A stretch of DNA of 64,000 bases, taken from positions 1,259,501-1,323,500 of the forward strand of contig NZ_SDKC01000001.1 in the NCBI RefSeq assembly GCF_004123145.1, given 5' to 3'. Numbering within the stretch: position 1 is the first letter of the stretch; each line of letters opens with the position of its first letter. The notes under the pieces were generated by a model. That model had not been told where the DNA came from and did not search any database. It was given only the letters and a program-made list of their open reading frames with translations. Shown here piece after piece: positions 8,108 to 17,581 of the stretch. This stretch comes from Blautia faecicola. GTDB lineage: Bacteria > Bacillota > Clostridia > Lachnospirales > Lachnospiraceae. The position numbers and the translations under genes are program-made.

Positions 8108-8812
8108 ATGAGAGTACCAAATCATATTGCCATCATTCTTGACGGTAACGGTCGCTGGGCGAAAAAAAGAGGGATGCCGAGAAGTTACGGTCATGTAAAG
8201 GGATGCGAGAATCTGGAAGACATCTGCGAAGTGGCAAAAGAACTGGGCGTAAAATATCTGACGGTCTATGCATTTTCTACGGAAAACTGGAAACGATCCA
8301 AAGAAGAAGTGGACGGGCTGATGAAGCTGTTTCGCAACTATCTGAAAAAATGTATCAAGATTTCCCAGAAAAACAATATGCGGGTAAAAGTGATCGGAGA
8401 TGTCAGCGCGTTTGATCCGGATATTCAGGAGAGTATCGCAAAGCTGGAGAATTTTTCCAAAGATTTTACGGAACTGCATTTTCAGATTGCATTGAATTAT
8501 GGAAGCAGAGATGAGATCACAAGAGCAGTGAACCGGATGCTAGAAGATCAGAAAGCAGGAAAACTGGAGACACCGGTGGAGGAAGAGACGATATCGAATT
8601 ATCTGGATACGGCAGGTATTCCGGATCCGGATCTGATGATCCGTACCAGCGGAGAACTGCGGTTGTCGAATTATCTGTTGTGGCAGCTGGCGTATACAGA
8701 ATTTTATTTTACCGATGTGCCGTGGCCGGATTTCAAGAGGGACGAACTGGTAAAAGCGATTGAAAAATACAATGAGAGAGACCGCAGATACGGCGGTGTA
8801 AAGGAGGAGTAG
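8108..8812 (+). CDS. uppS: Undecaprenyl diphosphate synthase (cis-prenyltransferase)
   Basis: UppS condenses isopentenyl diphosphate with farnesyl diphosphate to make the C55 carrier for peptidoglycan synthesis. The 234-residue protein has the signature HIAIILDGNGRWAKKRG with catalytic Asp12, and the C-terminal DLMIRTSGELRLSNYLLWQ and PDFKRDEL blocks. An in-frame ATG 18 codons earlier (8054) is rejected: it lies within the terminator hairpin, whereas AAAGGAG sits 6 bases before 8108. cdsA follows after one base. Confidence 0.97.
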   Translation: MRVPNHIAIILDGNGRWAKKRGMPRSYGHVKGCENLEDICEVAKELGVKYLTVYAFSTENWKRSKEEVDGLMKLFRNYLKKCIKISQKNNMRVKVIGDVSAFDPDIQESIAKLENFSKDFTELHFQIALNYGSRDEITRAVNRMLEDQKAGKLETPVEEETISNYLDTAGIPDPDLMIRTSGELRLSNYLLWQLAYTEFYFTDVPWPDFKRDELVKAIEKYNERDRRYGGVKEE

Positions 8813-8813
8813 G

Positions 8814-9623
8814 ATGTTTAAGACAAGACTGATCAGTGGAATCGTCCTTGTGATCCTGGCACTTGCCACGATTATCTGTTCCGGACCGGTACTTCTGGTG
8901 ACTCTGATCGGAGTTTCCTGTATCGGTATGCAGGAGTTGTATCGGGCAGCGGGCGTCCATGAAGGAAAGACAAACGGACTGGAGATTGCCAGCTACCTGG
9001 AGATTGTGATCTATTATCTGGCAGTTGCCTATCTGCCGGTAAGTTATCATCTGCCAGCAGTGATTCTTGGTGTACTGGTGATGATGAGTATTTTTGTATT
9101 TACCTATCCAAAATATCAGAATAAACAGATTATGACTGCATTTTTCGGTATGGTGTATGTGGGCGTGATGCTTTCTTATATTTATCAGACCCGTGTACTG
9201 CCGGGTGGCGCTTTTCTGGTATGGCTGATCTTTTTATGCTCCTGGGGATGCGATACATGCGCGTACTGTGTGGGTGTCCTGATCGGAAAACACAAGATGG
9301 CACCGGTGTTAAGCCCGAAAAAATCCATTGAGGGAGCTGTCGGCGGCGTTGTCGGTGCGGCACTTCTGGGAGCTATCTATGCGGTAGCGACAGGATCGTA
9401 TAATCCGAATCCGGCACATACACCGTTGATCTATGCGATCATCTGCGGCGTTGGTGCACTGGTATCCATGGTGGGTGATCTGGCTGCATCCGCGATCAAG
9501 AGACAGGAAAATATCAAGGATTACGGAACACTGATTCCGGGTCACGGCGGTATCCTGGATCGGTTTGACAGCGTGATCTTTACCGCACCTGTCATCTATG
9601 CGCTGGCGATCACCCTGATGTAA
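8814..9623 (+). CDS. cdsA: Phosphatidate cytidylyltransferase
   Basis: CdsA makes CDP-diacylglycerol from phosphatidic acid and CTP, the entry to phospholipid synthesis. The protein is 269 residues with about eight membrane helices. The family signature is at the C-terminal end: SMVGDLAASAIKRQENIKDYG followed by LIPGHGGILDRFDS, with the metal-binding acidic residues. Its ribosome site AAGGAGGAG lies within the last codons of uppS, so the two are translationally coupled. Confidence 0.96.
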   Translation: MFKTRLISGIVLVILALATIICSGPVLLVTLIGVSCIGMQELYRAAGVHEGKTNGLEIASYLEIVIYYLAVAYLPVSYHLPAVILGVLVMMSIFVFTYPKYQNKQIMTAFFGMVYVGVMLSYIYQTRVLPGGAFLVWLIFLCSWGCDTCAYCVGVLIGKHKMAPVLSPKKSIEGAVGGVVGAALLGAIYAVATGSYNPNPAHTPLIYAIICGVGALVSMVGDLAASAIKRQENIKDYGTLIPGHGGILDRFDSVIFTAPVIYALAITLM

Positions 9624-9711
9624 GGTGAAGCAGACACAGACAGGAAATGCAATAAAATAAGGAAATAAAATCCGCGAAAAGAAGCATAGAACGTGGAGGA
9701 GAGAACATACT

Positions 9712-10863
9712 ATGGAAAAAACAATTGCAATTTTAGGGTCAACCGGTTCGATTGGAACGCAGACTCTGGAAGTCGTAAGAGAGAATAAAGACATCCGCGT
9801 AGCGGGACTGAGTGCGGGAAGCAATATCACCCTGCTGGAAAAACAGATCCGCGAATTTCATCCGTCGCTGGCAGCTGTCTGGGATGAAGAACAGGCAAAG
9901 ATTCTGGCGGGAAGAGTCAGCGATCTGGAAGTAAAAGTCGTCAGCGGGATGGACGGTCTGCTGGAACTGGCACAGATGGAAGAAAGCCAGATTCTGGTGA
10001 CCGCGATTGTGGGAATGATCGGAATCCGTCCGACTATCGCGGCAATCCAGGCGGGAAAAGATATCGCACTGGCAAATAAAGAAACGCTGGTGACAGCGGG
10101 ACATCTGATCATGCCGATGGCAAGAGAAAAGGGTGTACAGATCCTTCCGGTGGACAGTGAGCACAGTGCGATTTTTCAGGCAATTCACGGAGAGGATAAG
10201 AGAGAGATCCACAAACTGCTGATCACAGCGTCCGGCGGACCGTTCCGTGGAAAGAAGCGGGAAGATCTGGAACATGTCAAAGTGGAGGATGCGCTGAAGC
10301 ATCCGAACTGGGCGATGGGACAGAAGATTACGATTGACTCGGCAACGCTTGTCAACAAAGGTCTGGAAGTGATGGAAGCAAAATGGCTCTTTGATGTGGA
10401 TCTGGATCATATCCAGGTCGTGGTACAGCCCAAGAGTATCATTCATTCGATGGTAGAGTTTGTGGACGGTGCGGTGATGGCACAGCTTGGCACACCGGAT
10501 ATGAAACTGCCGATCCAGTATGCGCTGTATTATCCACACAGACGGTATCTTCCGGGAGAACGGCTGGACTTTAAGACGCTGACCGAGATTACCTTTGAAG
10601 AACCGGATATGGAGACGTTTTTAGGACTGCCGATGGCGATGGAAGCATCCCGGAGAGGCGGCAGCATGCCGACGGTTTTCAATGCCGCAAATGAACGTGC
10701 CGTTGCAAAATTCCTGCATGGACAGATCGGTTTTCTGGATATCTACCGGAGCATCCGGGAGGCGATGGACCGCCATCAGGTGATCGAGCATCCAGGTCTG
10801 GAAGAGATTCTGGAGACCGAAGCAAAGACCTATGAATGGATGGAAAGCAGGTGGAGTGTTTGA
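9712..10863 (+). CDS. dxr: 1-deoxy-D-xylulose 5-phosphate reductoisomerase
   Basis: Dxr makes 2-C-methyl-D-erythritol 4-phosphate, the second step of the MEP isoprenoid pathway. The 383-residue protein begins with the NADPH-binding GSTGSIGTQTLEVV. It carries the substrate and metal motif LPVDSEHSAIFQ (about 145-156) and ASGGPFRG near residue 180. The stop overlaps the proposed TTG start of rseP. IspH, the last enzyme of the same pathway, is encoded elsewhere in this window at about 45 kb. IspG is not next to rseP here, although it often is in related genomes. Confidence 0.97.
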   Translation: MEKTIAILGSTGSIGTQTLEVVRENKDIRVAGLSAGSNITLLEKQIREFHPSLAAVWDEEQAKILAGRVSDLEVKVVSGMDGLLELAQMEESQILVTAIVGMIGIRPTIAAIQAGKDIALANKETLVTAGHLIMPMAREKGVQILPVDSEHSAIFQAIHGEDKREIHKLLITASGGPFRGKKREDLEHVKVEDALKHPNWAMGQKITIDSATLVNKGLEVMEAKWLFDVDLDHIQVVVQPKSIIHSMVEFVDGAVMAQLGTPDMKLPIQYALYYPHRRYLPGERLDFKTLTEITFEEPDMETFLGLPMAMEASRRGGSMPTVFNAANERAVAKFLHGQIGFLDIYRSIREAMDRHQVIEHPGLEEILETEAKTYEWMESRWSV

Positions 10864-12146
10864 GTATTATAATCGCTGTTCTGATCCTTGGTATCGTAAT
10901 TATCGTACATGAGTTCGGACATTTTTTACTGGCAAAGACAAATGGCATCGTGGTGGAAGAATTTTCTGTGGGAATGGGACCGAGGATACTGTCGACACAG
11001 CGGGGAACGACAAGATATTCGCTGAAACTGATTCCTTTCGGCGGTTCCTGTATGATGAAAGGAGAAGACGGAGAGGATGAAGGGGAAGGAACCTTTAACA
11101 GCAAATCTGTCTGGAGACGGTTTTCCGTCATTGCCGCAGGACCGATTTTTAATTTTATTCTTGCATTTTTCGGCGCAATGATTATTATAGGTATTATCGG
11201 ATATGATCCTCCGGTAGTCACACAGGTAAAAGAAGGAACACCGGAAGAGGCGGCAGGTCTGAAAGAAGGCGACCTGATCACTTCGTTTGACGGAAAGAAA
11301 ATTTACCTGGCAAGGGATCTGTATTCCTATCTGACACTGGAAGGTCTGGAAGATAAAGATATCACCGTCACGGTAAAAAGGGACGGGAAAAAGGAAACTC
11401 TGACGTATCATCCGACAACGGAAGACCGCTACATGCTTGGATTCAGTTATAATCCGGATGAAAATCAGGCGCAGATCCAGTCGGTAACGATCGGTGGTGC
11501 GCTGGCAGATGCGGGTCTTCAGGCAGGCGATTATATCAGTGCCGTGGATGGCAATGAGGTTGCTTCCGGAGAGGCGCTGAGCCAGTATTTTGAGGATCAT
11601 CCGCTGTCGGATCAGACAGTGACGCTGACCTATCTGCGTGACGGACTGGACTACGATGTGGAGGTGACTCCGCAGGCAGTCAACTATGTGGAACAGGGAT
11701 TTTCCTATAATCTTGGTCGGGAGAAAACAAGTGCTCTCGGCGTGATCAAATACAGTGTCCTGGAAGTGCGCTACTGGATCAACAGCACACTGGAAGGATT
11801 TAAACTTCTGATTACCGGAAAACTGGGAATGGACAGCCTGTCCGGTCCGGTTGGTGTGGTAAATGTGATCGGAGACGCTTATCAGGAAAGCAAGAGTGAG
11901 GGTGCGCTGATGACCTGGCTGACCATGATTAATATGATGATCCTGATCTCTGCGAACCTTGGCGTTGCTAATCTGCTTCCGCTTCCGGCACTGGATGGCG
12001 GACGTCTGGTATTTTTGCTGATCGAAGCAGTGAGAGGAAAGCCGGTGAACCGGGAAGCAGAAGGTATGGTGCATTTTGCAGGACTGCTTTTGCTAATGGG
12101 ACTGCTTGTATTTGTTACATTTAAAGATGTAAGAGGACTGTTTTAA
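10860..12146 (+). CDS. rseP: RseP-type site-2 zinc metalloprotease
   Basis: RseP/RasP proteases cut membrane proteins within the bilayer, including anti-sigma factors and signal-peptide remnants. The 428-residue protein has the zinc motif HEFGH in the first membrane helix. Two PDZ-like segments follow (about 105-180 and 185-270), and the third-helix motif NLLPLPALDGGRLVF lies near the C-terminus. The TTG at 10860 overlaps the dxr stop (TTGA) and gives the usual short N-terminus; an ATG at 10836 would add eight residues. AGGTGGAG lies close upstream of the TTG. The substrate here is unknown. Confidence 0.95.
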   Translation: MSIIIAVLILGIVIIVHEFGHFLLAKTNGIVVEEFSVGMGPRILSTQRGTTRYSLKLIPFGGSCMMKGEDGEDEGEGTFNSKSVWRRFSVIAAGPIFNFILAFFGAMIIIGIIGYDPPVVTQVKEGTPEEAAGLKEGDLITSFDGKKIYLARDLYSYLTLEGLEDKDITVTVKRDGKKETLTYHPTTEDRYMLGFSYNPDENQAQIQSVTIGGALADAGLQAGDYISAVDGNEVASGEALSQYFEDHPLSDQTVTLTYLRDGLDYDVEVTPQAVNYVEQGFSYNLGREKTSALGVIKYSVLEVRYWINSTLEGFKLLITGKLGMDSLSGPVGVVNVIGDAYQESKSEGALMTWLTMINMMILISANLGVANLLPLPALDGGRLVFLLIEAVRGKPVNREAEGMVHFAGLLLLMGLLVFVTFKDVRGLF

Positions 12147-12187
12147 AAACAGTGATGTGGAACCGTAATGGAGTATGATGAAATGAC

Positions 12188-12601
12188 ATGAAGAAAAATG
12201 ACAAAATCAGAAAAATCATTATATATAGTTTAGCGGTTATCTTTCTTATGGGATCCTTTCAGGTCAGGGTGCCATCCAGAAACTCTCTGCTGGTGCTTTC
12301 GGAAGATGAGACGGTGCTCACTTCCTTTTCGGAACATATGAGACTGGTGGACTGTAGGAAAGAAGAAAATGAAAACGGACCTTTCAATCCGGGCAAAGAA
12401 GAAAACCGACAGTCGCAGGACGGCGAACAGCTGTTGTATTACTTGGCGCTGGGTGAATTTCTGATGCTTCTCGGGATTCTGCTTTCTGGAAAAGGGCAGA
12501 TTGAGAGGTTCAGCCGGAAGTATCTGGAGCGGATGGTTTATGTGATCCGCTATATGCAGGATATGGACGGGCGAAAAAAGGATCGTTTCTGTTATGAATA
12601 A
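12188..12601 (+). CDS. Hypothetical membrane protein
   Basis: A 137-residue protein that I do not recognise. A basic N-terminus is followed by a hydrophobic segment (about 10-24) and a polar, charged middle rich in Glu and Asn. A second hydrophobic segment lies near residues 83-100, and the end is basic. It could be a two-helix membrane protein with an outer loop. It lies between rseP and the antiporter on the same strand. The upstream site is weak: GATGAAATGAC precedes the ATG without a clear GGAGG. Confidence 0.65.
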   Translation: MKKNDKIRKIIIYSLAVIFLMGSFQVRVPSRNSLLVLSEDETVLTSFSEHMRLVDCRKEENENGPFNPGKEENRQSQDGEQLLYYLALGEFLMLLGILLSGKGQIERFSRKYLERMVYVIRYMQDMDGRKKDRFCYE

Positions 12602-12637
12602 AATTTTATATTTATAATAGAAAGGATGTTTAATAAA

Positions 12638-13894
12638 ATGGAAACGTATAAATTTTTGCTGGATCTGTGTCTGATCCTGTTATCAACAAAAGTTCTTGGT
12701 CTTCTGACCAGAAAATTCAGTATGCCGCAGGTGGTAGGTGCACTGCTTGCAGGTGTCATCCTCGGCCCTGGTATCCTGGGAATCATCACACCTACTGACT
12801 TTATCAGTGATACAGCCGAAGTCGGTGTTATCGTCCTGATGTTCTGTGCCGGTATGGAGACGGATGTACAGGAACTGAAAAAGAGTGGAAAATCCGCACT
12901 GATCATCGCACTGATCGGTGTACTGGTTCCGCTGGTTGGCGGTTATGCCGTAGCAGCATTTTTTAACCGTCCGGGTATGCTCGAATCGGATGCATCCAGC
13001 AGTCTGTTTTTACAGAATGTATTTATTGGTGTTATCCTGACAGCAACATCCGTAAGTATCACGGTTGAGACTCTGAAAGAACTTGGAAAGTTAAAAACAC
13101 GTTCCGGTAATGCAATCCTGGGTGCGGCAGTTATCGATGATATTCTTGGTATCATCGCACTGACATTGATCACAAGTATGGCAGATGAATCGGTCAAGAT
13201 TTCCATCGTATTACTGAAGATCGTTGGTTTCTTCATCTTTGTTGCAATCGCAGGATTTATTTTCTACAAATTCTTCAGCAAATGGAGTGCGGGAGAAGGC
13301 GTAGGTTTACAGAGACACGTTATTGTTTCGTTTGTATTCTGCCTGTTCATGTCATATGCGGCAGAGCAGTTTTTCGGTGTTGCAGATATCACGGGTGCTT
13401 ACTTTGCAGGTCTGATCATTTCTATGACGCAGAGAGAGCCGTATATCGCATCCCGATTTGATGTACTTTCTTATACATATCTGTCCCCGATCTTCTTTGC
13501 AAGTATCGGTCTGAAGGTAAGTCTTCCGGAGATGAACAGCACGATTGTTGCGTTTGCTGTTGTTCTGACGATTGTTGCGATCCTGACCAAGGTTGTCGGA
13601 TGTGGTCTGGGTGCAAAGCTTTGCCATTATAAGAATTATCAGGCACTTCGTATCGGTGTGGGTATGATCTCACGAGGTGAGGTTGCGCTGATCGTGGCAA
13701 GCAAGGGTGAGAGCCTGGGACTGATGTCGACGGCGGTTATGGGACCGGTTGTTATTGTGGTTATCCTGACGACCATTATTGCGCCGATTCTGCTGAAACC
13801 GGTATTCAAACGCGGACCGGAGACTACGCTGGATCCGAATGTGGATATTGCTAAGAATTATGAGGCGATTAGTAAGTTCAGGGAAGGAAAATAA
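12638..13894 (+). CDS. Cation:proton antiporter (CPA2/Kef family)
   Basis: This is a monovalent cation/proton antiporter of the CPA2 (NapA/KefB transmembrane) family. It has 418 residues, about 12 membrane helices and no C-terminal TrkA-N/RCK domain, so it is not a full Kef channel. Family landmarks are PQVVGALLAGVILGPGILG near residue 25, VIDDILGIIAL with the paired acidic residues near 165, and ISRGEVALIVAS near 345. The start at 12638 is preferred over 12626 because AAAGGA abuts 12626. Na+ or K+ specificity cannot be told. Confidence 0.9.
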   Translation: METYKFLLDLCLILLSTKVLGLLTRKFSMPQVVGALLAGVILGPGILGIITPTDFISDTAEVGVIVLMFCAGMETDVQELKKSGKSALIIALIGVLVPLVGGYAVAAFFNRPGMLESDASSSLFLQNVFIGVILTATSVSITVETLKELGKLKTRSGNAILGAAVIDDILGIIALTLITSMADESVKISIVLLKIVGFFIFVAIAGFIFYKFFSKWSAGEGVGLQRHVIVSFVFCLFMSYAAEQFFGVADITGAYFAGLIISMTQREPYIASRFDVLSYTYLSPIFFASIGLKVSLPEMNSTIVAFAVVLTIVAILTKVVGCGLGAKLCHYKNYQALRIGVGMISRGEVALIVASKGESLGLMSTAVMGPVVIVVILTTIIAPILLKPVFKRGPETTLDPNVDIAKNYEAISKFREGK

Positions 13895-13922
13895 ACATTT
13901 GATGAGTTCTTTCAAGACGGAC

Positions 13923-14107
13923 GAAACCGGGGAACTCACATAGAAAAACAGACACCCGCTGGTAACGCACAGCTGAGCTAAGCATTAACTACAACTAAGA
14001 CTCTCGCGAGAGCGCTCGAGCCTAAGTTTTCGTAAATGCTGGATCTCATCTGTGCTAAGGGCATCAGCATAAGGGTGTCTGTTTTTCTATGTGAGTCCCC
14101 CGGTTTC
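13923..14107. repeat. 185-bp long inverted repeat
   Basis: The outer arms (13923-13957 and 14073-14107) are 35 bases long with one mismatch. The inside pairs imperfectly and has a CTCTCGCGAGAG palindrome at the centre. Both strands read GGGTGTCTGTTTTTCT out of the stem, so it can act as a terminator in either direction. It is similar in size and design to the luxS repeat but shares no obvious sequence with it. The rest of the 13895-14368 spacer holds a G-rich stretch without a gene and the mannosidase promoter. Confidence 0.88.
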
Positions 14108-14282
14108 TGGTGGTTGGATGAGAACTGGAAATTTTAGGGGGGAGGTGGTTGGACTCGGAGGAATAGATGGTTAGTTGTGGAAAAAGTGGAGGGGATAAGA
14201 GGGAAAATAGATATGGTGTTGTGAAAGGGATAAAGAACTTTTGAAAAATAGATAAAAAATTAGCAATTCTTACAAAAAGAAA

Positions 14283-14311
14283 TTGATATCTTAGCGTTTT
14301 AATAGTATGAT
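14283..14311 (+). promoter_or_regulatory. Probable mannosidase promoter
   Basis: TTGATA (14283-14288) and TATGAT (14306-14311) are 17 bases apart, 58 bases before the gene. Confidence 0.6.
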
Positions 14312-14368
14312 GGGGATATCTGGAAAAATGTATGGAAATGGGTTTATTACGAGAAAAGGAGAGGTAGC

Positions 14369-17300
14369 ATGAAACTAATGCATTCGGAATGGAAGGACAG
14401 AGTCAGACATTGGGTGCGGACTCTGCAGGATGATTTTTATGAACCGCTGGGGGAGATTCGTTGGGAGGCTTTTCGGACGATGGATCATATTTCTCCGGAG
14501 GAGGCGCTGCAGAAGGAGTTTACAGCAGTGGAGCCTGGGTTTACTTGGGGTAAGACCTGGGAGTATTGTTGGTTTAAAGGGACGGTAGTTCTTCCGAAAG
14601 GGGCAGAGGGTAAGAGAATAGTTATGGACCTGGATGCCGGCGGGGAGTCGACCGTGTTTGTCAATGGAAAATCATTTGGTAATTATCGTGCGGCTTGGGT
14701 AGATGAGGCACATCAGTTTATCGAGGATAACTGTCTGGCTGTCTGCGGAAAAGAGGGAGACACTTATGAGATCCTGATGGAAACGTATGCGGGTCATTTT
14801 TATCCGGAAGCACCGACGGGTGGTTGTGCGACAGGACCGGTGTTACCGGGGGCATTTACGGATCCGAAGAAAGAAGGAGCAAGATGTGTTCTAGGAACAT
14901 CCACGTATGGTATCTGGAATGAAGATGCATACCAGCTGTTTATGGATGTAGATACCCTGGGACGTCTTCTGGAAACGATGGATTCCACGACGCTGCGTGC
15001 CGCAAAGATTGCAAAAGCGCTGGAGAAGTTTACACTGATCGTGGATTTTGAGCAGCCGAGAGAAGCACGTATTGCATCTTATAAAGAGGCGAGAGAAGCA
15101 TTGAAATCGCTGATGGAAGCAAAGAACGGTTCTACGATGCCGGTATTTTATGCGGTTGGTAATGCACATCTGGATCTGGCTTGGTTATGGCCGATGGAGG
15201 AGACGCATCGGAAAACAGAGCGTACCTTTGCCGCACAGCTGCGTCTGATCGAGCAGTATCCGGAATATAAATATGTACAGAGCCAGCCGGCAGCATATGA
15301 GATGTGCCGGAAATATTATCCGGATCTGTATGCGCGGATCAAAGAAGCTATCAAAGGCGGTCAGTGGATCGCAGATGGTGCGATGTGGGTAGAACCGGAT
15401 ACGAATATGGCAAGTGGTGAAGCACTGATTCGTCAGCTGGTTCATGGAAAACGCTATTATAAAGAAGAACTGGGCGTGGACAGTGAAGTGTTATGGCTTC
15501 CGGATACGTTTGGATATACCGCAGCACTGCCGCAGATCCTGAAAGGCTGTGGCGTGAATTATCTGGTAACGCAGAAGATTTTCTGGTCTTATAACGAGGG
15601 AGAACAGTTCCCGTATCATTACTTTACCTGGCAGGGTATGGATGGCAGTGAGATTGATTCTTTCTTACCGACAAGTTATACCTACCGGACACATCCGAGC
15701 GAAGTGAATAACATCTGGAAGAACCGTGTACAGGTACAGGATCTGGATGCATTCCTGCTCCCGTTTGGATACGGAGATGGTGGCGGCGGTCCGGCAAGAG
15801 ATTTTATCGAATCTGCAAAACGCCAGGAAGATATCGAAGGCGGCGTGAAAGTAAAAATGGCAAGTCCGCTGGAATTCTTCCATGATATGGAAGCACAGGG
15901 CGGCCCGGCAAATACCTATGTAGGAGAACTGTATTTCAGTGCTCACAGAGGAACGTACACTTCTCAGGCTATGGTAAAACAGAATAACAGAAAATGTGAA
16001 CTGGCACTGCGTGAGATGGAACTGTGGAGTGTTCTGGCAATGAACAAAGGCATGACGTACAATCTTTCCAAGGCAGATGCGTTATGGAAAGAACTTCTGT
16101 TACATCAGTTCCATGATATTCTTCCGGGATCCAGTATCGCGAAAGTTTATGTGGAAGCAGAAAATGCATTCCATGAGATCCTGGATGGTGCGGACGAACT
16201 GCAAAAAGACGCACTGAACGCATTGACCGATCAGAAAGAGGATCAGGCGGTAACCGTATTTAACTCATTGAGCTTCCCGAGAAAGATGCTGGTAGAACTA
16301 CCGGATGCATTTGCGAACGGAGCAAAAACCGTGGATGGAATCGCAGTACCGGTACAGAAGATCGGAGATGTTGTAAAGGCTTCGGTAGAAGTACCATCCT
16401 GTGGTGCGGTTTCCCTGGTTCCTGCAGAAGGTCAGGTAGAAGAAAAAGCGGTTACCGTTGCGTCATGTGACGGCGGATTTACCATGGAAAACAGTCAGAT
16501 AAAAGCAGTCGTAAACGAAAAAGGCGAGGTTATTTCTTTCGTACTGAAAGAGTCCGGAAGAGAATTCGCTGCAGATGCGATGAACCGTTTCCATCTGTAC
16601 AAAGATGTACCGCGTCTGTTTGATGCCTGGGATATCGATTCCAACTATATCGATCAGGAAATTGAGGCAGCAAAAAATGTTACAGTTTCCATGGAAGCAG
16701 ATGGTCTGGAAGGCGTGCTGAAAGTAACCGGAGAGATCAGCAACTCCACCTTTACCCAGTATATTCGTCTGGCAGCAGACAGCAGAAGAATCGAGTTCGA
16801 GACAGAGATTGACTGGAAAGAAATGCACCGTCTGTTAAAAGCGGGATTCCCGGTAAATGTATATGCAGAAAACGGTATCAATGAGATGCAGTTCGGATTC
16901 GTAGAGCGTCCGGCTCACCGTTCCAGAGCATATGACAAAGACCGGTTTGAAGTATGCAACCATCGTTACAGTGCACTTGCTGACGGCGCACATGGTGCGG
17001 CAGTGCTGAATGACTCCAAATATGGAATCAGCATGAACGGAAATGCACTGGAACTGACACTGCTTCGTGCAGCGACCTGCCCGGAAATGTGTGCGGACAA
17101 CAGAGTACATCATTTCACTTATGCATTTACTGCATGGGAAGGAAATTTTGCAGAGAGTGATGTGGTAAGACAGGGATACGAACTGAATGTGAAACCGGTA
17201 GTTGCCGGCGGTGCAGCACCGACATTCAGCGCATTGACAATTGATAAAGGTAATGTTATCCTGGATACCATGAAACCGGCTGAAGACGGAAGCGGAGATA

Positions 17301-17494
17301 TCATTCTTCGTCTGTATGAATCCAAGAAAGCTGCGGTTACCGCAGAGGTTACCTTATCGGATCTGTTACAGGGAGAAAAAGTTTATCTTTGCGACATGCT
17401 GGAAAACTGCAAGGAAGAGATTCCGGTGGAAAATGGAGTGCTTCCGTTAGACTTCCATGCATTTGAGATCAAGACGATCCGTATAAAGAAATAA
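14369..17494 (+). CDS. GH38 alpha-mannosidase
   Basis: This glycoside hydrolase family 38 enzyme removes alpha-mannose from glycans. The 1041-residue protein has a beta-sandwich N-terminal region, a GH38 catalytic domain (about 260-520), a mid domain and long C-terminal beta-sandwich domains. Visible active-site features are NAHLDLAWLWP with zinc ligands His267 and Asp269, and WLPDTFGYTAALPQI with the predicted nucleophile Asp379. AHRGTYTSQ and LLHQFHDILPGSS carry further zinc-site histidines. There is no signal peptide, so it should be cytoplasmic and act on imported oligosaccharides, yet no transporter gene is adjacent. Confidence 0.95.
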   Translation: MKLMHSEWKDRVRHWVRTLQDDFYEPLGEIRWEAFRTMDHISPEEALQKEFTAVEPGFTWGKTWEYCWFKGTVVLPKGAEGKRIVMDLDAGGESTVFVNGKSFGNYRAAWVDEAHQFIEDNCLAVCGKEGDTYEILMETYAGHFYPEAPTGGCATGPVLPGAFTDPKKEGARCVLGTSTYGIWNEDAYQLFMDVDTLGRLLETMDSTTLRAAKIAKALEKFTLIVDFEQPREARIASYKEAREALKSLMEAKNGSTMPVFYAVGNAHLDLAWLWPMEETHRKTERTFAAQLRLIEQYPEYKYVQSQPAAYEMCRKYYPDLYARIKEAIKGGQWIADGAMWVEPDTNMASGEALIRQLVHGKRYYKEELGVDSEVLWLPDTFGYTAALPQILKGCGVNYLVTQKIFWSYNEGEQFPYHYFTWQGMDGSEIDSFLPTSYTYRTHPSEVNNIWKNRVQVQDLDAFLLPFGYGDGGGGPARDFIESAKRQEDIEGGVKVKMASPLEFFHDMEAQGGPANTYVGELYFSAHRGTYTSQAMVKQNNRKCELALREMELWSVLAMNKGMTYNLSKADALWKELLLHQFHDILPGSSIAKVYVEAENAFHEILDGADELQKDALNALTDQKEDQAVTVFNSLSFPRKMLVELPDAFANGAKTVDGIAVPVQKIGDVVKASVEVPSCGAVSLVPAEGQVEEKAVTVASCDGGFTMENSQIKAVVNEKGEVISFVLKESGREFAADAMNRFHLYKDVPRLFDAWDIDSNYIDQEIEAAKNVTVSMEADGLEGVLKVTGEISNSTFTQYIRLAADSRRIEFETEIDWKEMHRLLKAGFPVNVYAENGINEMQFGFVERPAHRSRAYDKDRFEVCNHRYSALADGAHGAAVLNDSKYGISMNGNALELTLLRAATCPEMCADNRVHHFTYAFTAWEGNFAESDVVRQGYELNVKPVVAGGAAPTFSALTIDKGNVILDTMKPAEDGSGDIILRLYESKKAAVTAEVTLSDLLQGEKVYLCDMLENCKEEIPVENGVLPLDFHAFEIKTIRIKK

Positions 17495-17506
17495 AAAATT
17501 ATTGAG

Positions 17507-17551
17507 GGATGTGTTGTGGCAGCGGTTTTCAATCGCTACTGCAGCACATCC
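17507..17551 (+). other. Hairpin between mannosidase and response-regulator genes
   Basis: An imperfect 18-bp stem pairs 17507-17524 with 17534-17551 around a 9-base loop. It lacks a T tract, so it is a weak terminator at best; it may cap or stabilise the leader of the next operon. Confidence 0.6.
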
Positions 17552-17581
17552 TTGCGTATAAGGGAAAATAAGGAGAAAACC

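Noticed and set aside
10926-12074. A 382-codon open frame on the minus strand opposite rseP
   Set aside because: The plus strand encodes a complete RseP with all motifs; the antisense frame has His/Arg/Cys-rich composition and no ribosome site.
17507-17551. Riboswitch before the response-regulator gene
   Set aside because: A single imperfect hairpin without the multi-stem core of any riboswitch class I know.
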